Assembly (NCBI RefSeq): GCF_001279775.1
Contig: NZ_LGDG01000052.1
Location: 74,992-138,991, forward strand
Direction of reading: 5' to 3'
From: Streptomyces sp. MMG1533
GTDB taxonomy: Bacteria > Actinomycetota > Actinomycetes > Streptomycetales > Streptomycetaceae
Length of the DNA: 64,000 nucleotides
The notes under the pieces were generated by a model. It did not search any database, was not told the DNA's origin, and was given only the letters and a program-made list of their open reading frames with translations. The first letter of the stretch is position 1; every line of letters begins with the position of its first letter. Positions 52,036 to 59,645 of this stretch are shown here, one piece after another. Both the position numbers and the translations under genes were made by a program.

Positions 52036-54143
52036 TGGTGCGTCTCCGTGCCGTGCTGTCCCGACGACGGCGCGCCGGTGCCGGTCCCGGCGCTCATGGA
52101 CATCGGCATCGGCATACCGATGTCCTGGATCTGGCCGGGGAGGACGACGAACTGCCGCATCATGCCCATGTCCTCGTGTTCGAGCATGTGGCAGTGGTAG
52201 ACGAACTTCCCCGCAGTGTCCCCGAAGTAGCCGTCCACCGTGACCAGTTCACCCGCTCCGACGCGCACCGTGTCCTTCCACCCCCGCTCGCCGGGCGGCA
52301 CCGTCCCGGCACCGGTCCGGCGCAGCGGGGCGCCAGTGCCGCAGCCGATGCCGCCGTCCGGCATCGAGAACGACGTGAACCCGCTGACGTCGTACGACTC
52401 CCGGCTCACCACCCGGAAGCTCGTGGCGTGGATGTGCATGGGATGCGGCCAGCCCGACGGCGCCGCGTGCAGGAACCGCCACTGCTCCCAGCCGCGGGTA
52501 CGGACGAAGAAGCGCACCGGGTCGTGGAAGTCCGCCGCCGCGCGACGGTACGTGGTCAGGGTGCCGTCGTTCTCCTTGATCTGCACGATGCCGTCGGCCG
52601 GAAGCCCACCGGACGGCGCCTCGGTCCTCTCCATCTCCCAGCACAGGGCCTGACCGGGGCCCATGGGCGTCAGCACCACCAGCCGCTCGGTCGGGTGATG
52701 AGGGGTGGTCGGGGTGCCGGTCCCGTCGTCCCCGAGGGAACCGTCGCTCAGCCGCCGCGGCAGCGTGAAGGGGTCGTGGACGGGGTGCTCGTCCACCCGG
52801 AACTCCATCACCTGCGGCCACGGCCCGGGGTCGGGACTGGGGTTGGTGTTCGTCAGCCGCAGCCGGCGACCGCGGAACGCCGAGAAGTCGATCAGCAGGT
52901 CGGCGCGCTCGGCGGAGCCCAGTGTCAGCCCCTCGGCGGGGTCCACCGGTACCGGTTCCGTCAGCAGTCCGTGGTCCGTGCCGATCTGGTACACGGTGCC
53001 GGACGGCACGGCACGCCCGTTCTCGTCGGTCAGCGTCAGCCGGTACTGGCGTGTGTTGGCGGCATTGACGACGCGGAAGCGGTACCAGCGCGGCTCGACC
53101 TGCAGATACGGCCAGATCACCCCGTTGACCGCGGTGTAAGGACCGGTGAACGCGCGCATCTGCACCAGCGGTTCACTGCGTACCACGATCGTCTTGTGCA
53201 GCAGCCGGCCGGTGAGCCGGCCCTCGCCGTCGGTCTCCAGATTGCGGTCCGCGAGCATCAGCGGAATCTCGTACGCCCCGCCGGGAAGACCGAGGGCGTC
53301 CTCCTCCTCGTCCCGGACCAGATACATGCCGGACAGTCCAGCCATCACGTTCCACCGGGTGATGCCCATGGCGTGGTCGTGGTAAAAAAGCGCCGCCGCA
53401 CGCTGCTCGTTGGGGTACTCCGACAGCTGCGAGGCGCCCGGCTGCACACCGTTCTCCGGCCAGCCGTCGTTGCCGCCGCCCGTGAGCGCGCCGTGCAGAT
53501 GGACCACCGTCCACGGCCGCAGGGCCGCGACATCTTCGCGCGCACTCACGCCGCCGCGGCCCGGCTGGTCCCAGATCGCGGGCGACGTCGTGGCGTTGGG
53601 CACCTCGACGACCGTCACCGGGAGGCCGCCGGACAGTTCGTTGGTCCAGGTCACGCGGAGCTTCTCGCCCCGGCGGACCTCGAAGGTGGGGCCCGTCACC
53701 TGGCCGTCGTAGGCCCAGACGGGGGTCGGCGGCAGCTGGGAGTGCATGCGCGTCGTCGTCGTCCGCATCCGGACGGTGGCGTACGAGACGCCGTCCGCCC
53801 GGGTCTTCCTGACGGTCGAGGGGATGCGCAGGGGGTCAAGGAACGGGGTGAGGCTGCGGTAGGTGGGTGCCTCCTGGGCGGGTCCGGCCGGTCCGCCGCG
53901 GGGCGGGGCGGGCTCGTCGTCGGTGACGAGCCCCGCCGGGTGCGTCCGCGCGGAGACGTCGGTCGTTTCGGCCGTTGTCGCAGTCGCGGTTCCGGACTCG
54001 GTGGCCGCGCTCGCCGTCGTCGGCACCGCCGCGCTGTCGGCGGTGGCGACGACGGCGCCCGCCGCCGTGGTGACGAGAAAGCCCCGTCGGGTGAGCGCCG
54101 AACGGCTCACGCCCGTCGGGTTGTTGCCGTCTTGGGTGCGCAT
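52032..54143 (-). CDS. Tat-exported multicopper oxidase (CotA/phenoxazinone synthase-like)
   Basis: A 703-residue oxidase. ATG 54143 follows GAAGGA; a GTG 12 bases upstream is possible. A Tat signal, SALTRRGFLVTTAAGAVV (about residues 14-31), is followed by a Thr/Ala-rich spacer. Copper motifs in order: TVVHLHGALTGG (about 213-224), FYHDHAMGITRW (about 253-264), HPMHIHATSFRV (about 567-578) and FVYHCHMLEHEDMGMM (about 649-664), which together supply the type 1 Cys-His and the trinuclear cluster. The last about 40 residues are Met-rich (GMPMPMSMSAG), a probable Cu(I)-binding tail. It probably oxidises phenols, bilirubin-like pigments, aminophenols or Cu(I). Coupled to the downstream efflux gene. 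Confidence 0.92.
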   Translation of the reverse strand: MRTQDGNNPTGVSRSALTRRGFLVTTAAGAVVATADSAAVPTTASAATESGTATATTAETTDVSARTHPAGLVTDDEPAPPRGGPAGPAQEAPTYRSLTPFLDPLRIPSTVRKTRADGVSYATVRMRTTTTRMHSQLPPTPVWAYDGQVTGPTFEVRRGEKLRVTWTNELSGGLPVTVVEVPNATTSPAIWDQPGRGGVSAREDVAALRPWTVVHLHGALTGGGNDGWPENGVQPGASQLSEYPNEQRAAALFYHDHAMGITRWNVMAGLSGMYLVRDEEEDALGLPGGAYEIPLMLADRNLETDGEGRLTGRLLHKTIVVRSEPLVQMRAFTGPYTAVNGVIWPYLQVEPRWYRFRVVNAANTRQYRLTLTDENGRAVPSGTVYQIGTDHGLLTEPVPVDPAEGLTLGSAERADLLIDFSAFRGRRLRLTNTNPSPDPGPWPQVMEFRVDEHPVHDPFTLPRRLSDGSLGDDGTGTPTTPHHPTERLVVLTPMGPGQALCWEMERTEAPSGGLPADGIVQIKENDGTLTTYRRAAADFHDPVRFFVRTRGWEQWRFLHAAPSGWPHPMHIHATSFRVVSRESYDVSGFTSFSMPDGGIGCGTGAPLRRTGAGTVPPGERGWKDTVRVGAGELVTVDGYFGDTAGKFVYHCHMLEHEDMGMMRQFVVLPGQIQDIGMPMPMSMSAGTGTGAPSSGQHGTETHQ

Positions 54144-54591
54144 GGTGTCCTTCACTCATCACCGCGGCGTCCCCGCCCCTGGCGGTCCGCCGCTACGGCT
54201 CCTGGTCGCCCGGTCCCGGGGCATCCGCCTCGGACCGGACGGTATCCACTCCGGGCCGTCCAGGCCCGGAGCGGTTCCCGGGCCGACGATCCCGTGTCGC
54301 CGGTTTCCGGGGTCGTTCCGATGAAGTGCCGCACACCCGCCGACCCCTGCGCGCGGTCCATGCGGAGGCGCACGCCGCGTGGCAGCGCGACGTGCTGAAC
54401 AATGCCTCCTGCGCTCAGGGGGCTGGTGTGCGGGACATCCGGGTCCGGGCCCTCGACCCCCTGAGCGACTGTCATTCTTTCGGGGGCAGGTCGTCCAGGG
54501 CTGTCGACCGCCTGCTGCGCGTACGGCTGCCGTACGGCCGTCGCCGGCCCCGGACATGGTGAGGGTCCGCGACGGGGCCCGGCAGGGTCGG
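54144..54591. other. Intergenic region upstream of the multicopper oxidase gene
   Basis: 448 bases without a credible gene. It must hold the oxidase promoter and the end of the gnd operon. CGTGCTGAAC at 54391-54400 matches half of the proposed IclR operator (nine of ten bases of its right half), which may be chance. Confidence 0.45.
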
Positions 54592-55488
54592 TCAGCCCTG
54601 CTCGGTCCCGCCCGCGCCGGCGCCGTGCACCGCGTGGCCGCCGAACTGACGGCGCATCGCCGCGAGGGCCTTGAGCTGGTCCGCGTCCGGCTTGCGGGAG
54701 GCGAAGCGGGCGAAGAGGGCCGCGGTCATGGCGGGGGCGGACACGGAGAGGCGCACCGCTTCCTCGACCGTCCAGCGGCCCTCGCCCGAGTCGTCGACGC
54801 GACCGGAGAGGGTCGCCAGCCCCGGGTCCTCGTCCAGGGCACGCACCAGGAGGTCCAGCAGCCAGGAGCGGACGACCGTGCCGTGCCGCCAGGAGGCGAG
54901 CACCTTGGGCACGTCGGGCACGTACTCGCTGGCCTCCAGCAGTTCGTAGCCCTCGGCGAGCGCCTGCATCATGCCGTACTCGATGCCGTTGTGGACCATC
55001 TTGGCGTAGTGACCGGCGCCGACCGGGCCCGCGTGGCACAGGCCGTCCTGGTCGGGAGCGAGCGACTCCAGCAGCGGCCAGACGCGCTGGACGTGCTCGT
55101 CCTCGCCGCCGCACATCACGGCGTAGCCGTTCTCCCGGCCCCAGACCCCGCCGCTCACACCGCAGTCGACGTAGCCGATGCCGTGCTCGGCGAGCATCCG
55201 GGCGTGCTCGGTGTCGTCGCTGAAGCGGGAGTTGCCGCCCTCGACGATCACGTCACCGGGGGACAGCAGCTGGGCGAGCTGCCGCAGGGCCTGGCGGGTC
55301 GGTTCGCCCGAGGGGAGCATCAGCCACACCACGCGGGGTCCGGCGAGCTTCGCGACGAGTTCCTCCGGTGAGTCGGCGTCGCGGTCGGGGGAGGTGCGGC
55401 TGTAGCCGAGCACCTCATGGCCGCGGTCCCGCCAGCGGGCGGCCATGTTGCCGCCCATGCGTCCGAGCCCGACGATTCCTACCTGCAT
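54592..55488 (-). CDS. gnd: 6-phosphogluconate dehydrogenase, short (NAD-type, GntZ/YqeC-like)
   Basis: A 298-residue enzyme converting 6-phosphogluconate to ribulose-5-phosphate and CO2. It starts MQVGIVGLGRMGGNMAARWR (cofactor loop), then GGNSRFSDD (about 84-92), VSGGVWGRENGYAVMCGG (about 110-127) and the catalytic GPVGAGHYAKMVHNGIEYGM (Lys and His-Asn, about 155-174). It is the roughly 300-residue class rather than the 470-residue NADP enzyme, typical of gluconate-catabolic operons. Last gene of the leftward operon starting at 58468, six bases after the preceding stop. It directly continues the GntK reaction. Confidence 0.93.
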   Translation of the reverse strand: MQVGIVGLGRMGGNMAARWRDRGHEVLGYSRTSPDRDADSPEELVAKLAGPRVVWLMLPSGEPTRQALRQLAQLLSPGDVIVEGGNSRFSDDTEHARMLAEHGIGYVDCGVSGGVWGRENGYAVMCGGEDEHVQRVWPLLESLAPDQDGLCHAGPVGAGHYAKMVHNGIEYGMMQALAEGYELLEASEYVPDVPKVLASWRHGTVVRSWLLDLLVRALDEDPGLATLSGRVDDSGEGRWTVEEAVRLSVSAPAMTAALFARFASRKPDADQLKALAAMRRQFGGHAVHGAGAGGTEQG

Positions 55489-55494
55489 GTGTGT

Positions 55495-56412
55495 TCAGTC
55501 CTTCGTGTGGTGATCGGAGTTGGGGGTGCCGCCGCGCAGCAGGTCGAGGACGACGCTGTTGTCCAGGTCGCCCAGGCCCTGGGCCTCGACGGCCGCATAG
55601 AGTTCGGCGACGGTCGTGGAGAGCGGCAGCCTGACGTGTGCGTCGGCGGCGCTGTCCAGGACGAATCCGAGGTCCTTGTGGAGGTAGCGGGCCGGGCCGG
55701 AGGGGGTGAAGTCCGCCTCGGCCAGGTGGTGCCGTTTCTGGGCCAGCACCTCGGAGGAGGCGAGCCCGCCGGCGAGTACGTCGAGCAGCGCGGCGGGTTC
55801 GAGGCCGCCGCGCTCGCCGAGCAGGACGGCCTCGGCGAGCGCCACCAGGGTTCCGGCGACGACTAGTTGGTTGCAGGCCTTGGCGAGCGAGCCGGAGCCG
55901 GTGTCCCCCAGGCGCCGTACGGTCGAGCCCATCGCCTCCAGATACGGGCGGACCCGTGCGACCGCCTCCGCCGGGCCCCCTGCCATGATCGACAGGGCGG
56001 CGTCGCGGGCGCCGGTCACTCCGCCGCTGACGGGGGCGTCGACGACCGTGATGCCCTGCGGGTGCAGTTTCTCGGCCAGGGCGCGCACCGCGACGGGGGA
56101 GACGGTGCCCATGACGACCAGGGTGTCCATGACCGGACGTCCGGAGCGCAGTCCGTCCGGGCGGTCCAGCAGCTCGATCACCTGGGGGAGATCGGGGAGC
56201 ATGGTGAGGACGACCGGTGCGGCGCCGGCCACCTGTTCAGGGCTGTCGGCGGTGCGGCAGCCGGCGGCCGCGGCGGTCTCCAGCGGGGCCTGGCCGCGGT
56301 TCCAGGCGATCACGTCGAAACCGGCCCGGGCGAGGTTCACCGCCATGGGCAGTCCCATCGCGCCGAGCCCGAGGAAGCCGACGGGGCCGCTGGCGAGGCC
56401 GGTGACGCTCAT
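55495..56412 (-). CDS. Beta-hydroxyacid dehydrogenase, second copy (HIBADH/GarR family)
   Basis: A 305-residue NAD(P)-dependent enzyme. ATG 56412 overlaps the preceding stop (ATGA). Motifs: VGFLGLGAMGLPMAVNLARA (about 11-30), VVDAPVSGGVTGARDAALSI (about 122-141) and catalytic Lys in GSGSLAKACNQLVVAG (about 175-180). It is a paralogue of the protein at 46465-47373 with clear but moderate similarity, so the cluster holds two enzymes of this type, one per operon. A substrate such as tartronate semialdehyde or another aldonate derivative is likely but not provable. Confidence 0.88.
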   Translation of the reverse strand: MSVTGLASGPVGFLGLGAMGLPMAVNLARAGFDVIAWNRGQAPLETAAAAGCRTADSPEQVAGAAPVVLTMLPDLPQVIELLDRPDGLRSGRPVMDTLVVMGTVSPVAVRALAEKLHPQGITVVDAPVSGGVTGARDAALSIMAGGPAEAVARVRPYLEAMGSTVRRLGDTGSGSLAKACNQLVVAGTLVALAEAVLLGERGGLEPAALLDVLAGGLASSEVLAQKRHHLAEADFTPSGPARYLHKDLGFVLDSAADAHVRLPLSTTVAELYAAVEAQGLGDLDNSVVLDLLRGGTPNSDHHTKD

Positions 56413-57476
56413 GCGCCGGCTCCCGCCGGGGTGTCCTGACGAGCGGTCAACTCGGCGAGGCGACCGATCAGTCGAGGGCTGTCGACCACATCCCGGTTGA
56501 CGACGAAGGGCGGTACGCGGCCCGCCGCCACCTCCAGCACGGCCCGGACCGCGCTGCCACCGTTCCCGGCGGACATCTCGTCGGTCCACGCCAGGGCGTG
56601 CGGGCTGAGCACGACCTGGTCCATGCCCAGCAACGGGTTGTCGGGGCCGGGCGGTTCGCTCTCGAACACGTCGAGTCCGGCGCCCCTGATACGGCGTACC
56701 CGCAGCGCGTCGATGAGCGCGGCCTCGTCCACGATGGGCCCGCGGGCCACATTGAGGAGGACGGCCGTGGGCTTCATCAGCGACAGCCGGCGCGCGTCGA
56801 CGAGATGACGGGTCTCCTCCGTCAGCGCGCACATCACGATCACGGCGTCGGCCTCCGCCATCACGGTGTCGACGTCCGCGAGCCGTACACCGAGCCCGGC
56901 CGCGCTCTCCTGCGGGCAGTACGGGTCGTACGCCACGACGTCGACCTCGAACGGCGCGAGCAGGCCGACCAGATCGCGGGCGGTGTTGCCGAGGCCGATC
57001 AGCCCGATGCGGCGGCCGGTGAGCCCGAGGCCCATCCACTGTTCCTTCTCGGCCCAGCGACCCTCCCGGACCAGCCGGTCCTTGGCGGTCACGTTGTGCA
57101 GCACGGCGAGGAGCAGGGTGAGAGCGGCGGTGGCGACCGGACGCCGGGCGCCGTCGGGGGTGATGGTCACCAGGGCGCCGTTGCGGGTGCACGCGTCGAG
57201 GTCGACGGTGTCGTAGCCGACGCCGAAGCGGGCGAAGAGGAGCGGGGGGCGGGCGGCACCCTCGAAGGTGCGTGCCGTGACGGCGGGGCCGGCGAACAGG
57301 ACGGCGTCCAGACCGTCGACGTCCTTGCCGAGGAGTTCCCCGGTGTCACGCGGCAGGTAGTGCCAGTCGATCCCGGCGGCGTCGAGTTCGCCGAGCCGGA
57401 TGTCGCCCCACACATTGCGGCCGTCCGCGTCCAGGAAGTCCCGGCTCACGCCGACTCTGAACTCCGCGGCGCCCAT
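56409..57476 (-). CDS. D-2-hydroxyacid dehydrogenase, second copy
   Basis: A 355-residue NAD-dependent reductase. ATG 57476 shares one base with the stop of the cyclase-family gene (TGATG). Rossmann motif IGLIGLGNTARDLVGLL (about 158-174); catalytic Arg in LNVARGPIVDEAAL (about 246), Glu near GLDVFESEPPG (about 275), His in VVLSPHALAWTDEM (about 300). It opens FRVGVSRDFLDADGRNVWGD, which is unlike GhrB and nearer to D-apionate/erythronate-type or phosphoglycerate-type members. It parallels the copy at 43453, so the two may act on different ketoaldonates. Confidence 0.88.
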   Translation of the reverse strand: MGAAEFRVGVSRDFLDADGRNVWGDIRLGELDAAGIDWHYLPRDTGELLGKDVDGLDAVLFAGPAVTARTFEGAARPPLLFARFGVGYDTVDLDACTRNGALVTITPDGARRPVATAALTLLLAVLHNVTAKDRLVREGRWAEKEQWMGLGLTGRRIGLIGLGNTARDLVGLLAPFEVDVVAYDPYCPQESAAGLGVRLADVDTVMAEADAVIVMCALTEETRHLVDARRLSLMKPTAVLLNVARGPIVDEAALIDALRVRRIRGAGLDVFESEPPGPDNPLLGMDQVVLSPHALAWTDEMSAGNGGSAVRAVLEVAAGRVPPFVVNRDVVDSPRLIGRLAELTARQDTPAGAGA

Positions 57477-58468
57477 CACAGCACCGCGATCGGGTTGACG
57501 GGCGAACCCGTGCCGCCGGGGACGTTCAGCGGGGCCACGACGAACAGGAACTCGTAGCGGCCGGCCTGCGCGCAGGCGGTGGAGAGCGCTTCGAGGTCGA
57601 GGTTGTCCAGCAGCGGCACGCCCATGGCGGTGATCGCCAGGGCGTGCACGGGGGAGTGCAGTCCTTCGACCGGCGAGGGCCGTACGTCGCTGTCGCCGTC
57701 GCCGCCGAGCAGGGCGATCCCGCGCTCGGCGAACAGCGGCATGGCGTCCACGTGGAAGCCGGCGCTCGCATTGTCCGGGTTCCAGGCGCCGAGTTCGGAG
57801 CGGCGCCGGAAGTGGCCGGAGCGCAGGAGCACCGCGTCGCCGTCGCCGATGGTGACGCCGAGAGCCTTCTCGGCGGCGGTGACGTCCTCGGCGTGCACGG
57901 CCTGACCGGGCTCCAGCCAGTCGGTGCCGAGTACGGCGGGCATGTCGATCAGTACGCCCTTGGTGACCAGCGGGCCGAGCGCGGAGACCGAGCCGAAGCG
58001 GGCGCCGCCCGCGTCGACGACCTCGCGTGCGGTGCGGCCGTCGTAGAGCTGTCCGCGGTAGGCGATGTGGGACAGCGCGTCGAGGTGGCTGACACCCTTG
58101 CCGTGGTAGTCGACGGCGATGAAGTCCTTGTGGCAGGAGGGTTCGGGGGCTTCGACGTCGCCGAGGTCGGACATGTAGTGGAGGGCGGGCTTGCCGTTGT
58201 CCGGGCCGGGCACCGTGTTCCAGGGCAGTGCGGTGGGGATGGTGGTGCCGGTGCGGACCAGAGCGGTGGCGCGGCGTGCGTGTTCCGGGGTGACCCGGTT
58301 CCATGCGCCGCGGTCGGCCTCGTCCGGGGCCCAGCGGCCCCAGGTGCGCAGCTCGTCGAAGAGCCTGTCGAACTGTGCGCGGGAGAGGGTGGGGCCGTTG
58401 TCCGGTTCGCGGCCGAAGGCGTTGTCGCCGGGGGGCGGGGGAGACGGATCGTGCGGGCTGCTGGTCAT
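57476..58468 (-). CDS. Cyclase-family metal hydrolase (kynurenine-formamidase fold, PF04199)
   Basis: A 330-residue protein. The metal-binding motif is YHGKGVSHLDALSHIAYRG (about 131-149), the H-x-G-T-H-x-D-x-x-x-H signature with Lys-Gly-Val replacing the usual first part, and GDAVLLRSGHFRRR (about 220-233) supports the fold. ATG 58468 has GGAG somewhat far upstream. Relatives hydrolyse formyl-kynurenine, isatin or cyclic esters and amides. As first gene of a sugar-acid operon it may open an aldonolactone (inferred). Divergent from iclR with the operator between. Confidence 0.87.
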   Translation of the reverse strand: MTSSPHDPSPPPPGDNAFGREPDNGPTLSRAQFDRLFDELRTWGRWAPDEADRGAWNRVTPEHARRATALVRTGTTIPTALPWNTVPGPDNGKPALHYMSDLGDVEAPEPSCHKDFIAVDYHGKGVSHLDALSHIAYRGQLYDGRTAREVVDAGGARFGSVSALGPLVTKGVLIDMPAVLGTDWLEPGQAVHAEDVTAAEKALGVTIGDGDAVLLRSGHFRRRSELGAWNPDNASAGFHVDAMPLFAERGIALLGGDGDSDVRPSPVEGLHSPVHALAITAMGVPLLDNLDLEALSTACAQAGRYEFLFVVAPLNVPGGTGSPVNPIAVL

Positions 58469-58614
58469 CTGATGCTCAGCGCTCCAAGGCTCGGAGGGTG
58501 TCGTCGGCCGACCCGGAGGGCGCGCTACGGTCGAGTGGTCCCGAAGGGATGCCAGAGATCTCGACGGCAGCGTGCGCCGACGGCATTGCCGTTCGGGGGC
58601 ACACGAGAGACAAT

Positions 58615-58630
58615 AGCCAATATGCTGAAC
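58615..58630. promoter_or_regulatory. Putative IclR operator, exact copy of the site at 47471-47486
   Basis: AGCCAATATGCTGAAC is the exact reverse complement of GTTCAGCATATTGGCT at 47471-47486, 11 kb away. It is 30 bases before the iclR start and about 147 bases upstream of the cyclase-family start, so it can control both directions. Confidence 0.8.
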
Positions 58631-58659
58631 GACGAACAGAATGATGGGTGGAGTTGCTG

Positions 58660-59451
58660 GTGAGCGCAAGTGACCCGGGTAGTCTCGTCCCCGCCGTGAC
58701 GCGGGCCGTGGCCATCCTCGATGCACTCGGTGAGGCGGAGGGCCGCCCGCTGTCGGTGAGTGAGATCGCGCGCGCCCTGGGCCTGCCGAAGTCCTCGACG
58801 GGCAATCTGTGCGCCTCGCTCGAGGCGGCCGGCATGATCGCGCGCAACGGTTCGGGCTTCAGCCTGGGGCGCAAGCTCGTGGAGCTCGGCGGCCGCTACC
58901 TGGCCACCGTCGATCAGCTGCGCGACTTCTACGAGCTGTGCCGGCGCAGTGCCCACATCTCGCGGGAGACCGCGCGGGTGGCCGTACTCGACGGCCTGGA
59001 CGTCCTCTATCTGGGACGTTACGACGGTACGCAGCCGTTGCGGCTGACCGCCAACATCGGCGACCGCTTCCCGGCGAACTGCACGGCCACCGGCAAGGCG
59101 ATCCTGTCCACTCTGGATCCGGCGGTGGCCGAGGACCGGCTGCGCGGCCGCACCCTGCCCGCGCTCAGCGAGCGGTCCATCACCTCCGTGCCCGCCCTGA
59201 TGGCGGACCTGGCGAAGGCCCGGGAGCGCGGCTACGCGATCGACGACGAGGAGGCGACGGCGGGCATCCTCTGTCTCGCCGTGCCGGTCAACGGCTTCCG
59301 TACGGACTCGGCGCCGTTCGCGATCAGTGTCACCGTGCTCAAGGCCCGGCTCGACGACGAGTTCCGCGAGGCGCTGCTGAAGGACCTGCGGGTCATCGCG
59401 GCGGGTCTGGAGAACCCCATGCTCCCGCAGGGGGCGTCGGTGGGCGGCTGA
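58660..59451 (+). CDS. IclR-family transcriptional regulator, likely regulator of the sugar-acid cluster
   Basis: A 263-residue regulator. GTG 58660 is seven bases after GGAG; GTG 58648 is an alternative. The winged HTH is at about 8-65 (VTRAVAILDALGEAEGRPLS, EIARALGLPKSSTGNLCASL). The GAF-like ligand domain is at about 80-250 with the family signature CTATGKAILSTLD and GYAIDDEEATAGILCLAVPV. Members of the KdgR/IclR group respond to sugar acids or ketoacids and dimerise on palindromes. The exact operator copies at 47471 and 58615 and a related one at 59566 make it the natural controller of both divergent operons and the ABC importer. Confidence 0.93.
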   Translation: MSASDPGSLVPAVTRAVAILDALGEAEGRPLSVSEIARALGLPKSSTGNLCASLEAAGMIARNGSGFSLGRKLVELGGRYLATVDQLRDFYELCRRSAHISRETARVAVLDGLDVLYLGRYDGTQPLRLTANIGDRFPANCTATGKAILSTLDPAVAEDRLRGRTLPALSERSITSVPALMADLAKARERGYAIDDEEATAGILCLAVPVNGFRTDSAPFAISVTVLKARLDDEFREALLKDLRVIAAGLENPMLPQGASVGG

Positions 59452-59493
59452 GGTCACGGGCCGGGTCCCGGCCCCCTTCCCGGTAGTACCCCG

Positions 59494-59529
59494 CGGCGGC
59501 CGTACGGAGATCTCTCCGTACGGCCGCCG
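59494..59529 (+). terminator. Strong hairpin after iclR
   Basis: Bases 59494-59510 pair perfectly with 59513-59529, a 17-base inverted repeat with the centre opening to a small loop, starting 43 bases after the iclR stop. No U-tract except a weak TTT beyond. It separates iclR from the ABC operon. Confidence 0.75.
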
Positions 59530-59565
59530 TAACTTTGGGGCAATAAATGCCGGCGGAGCTATTGA

Positions 59566-59577
59566 CCAACATGCTGG
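59566..59577. promoter_or_regulatory. Putative IclR operator before the ABC importer
   Basis: CCAACATGCTGG is a near-perfect palindrome and fits CAAYATGCTGRAC except at the last two bases. It lies 69-80 bases upstream of the GTG 59646 start, inside what would be non-coding leader. Confidence 0.6.
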
Positions 59578-59645
59578 TGGCTGTACAGGATTCTGGTCGA
59601 GCCGATGGAATGGTCCTCGGCTGGCAGATCCCTTCGGAGAAGTCC

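Noticed and set aside
54144..54591. Long minus-strand frame through the oxidase leader into gnd
   Set aside because: Out of frame with gnd, whose conserved motifs fix the frame; the remainder has no recognisable protein.
59547..59645. Upstream ATG extension of the ABC ATPase
   Set aside because: No ribosome site, no similarity to RbsA N-termini, and it would place the proposed operator inside the gene; GTG 59646 has a good GGAG.
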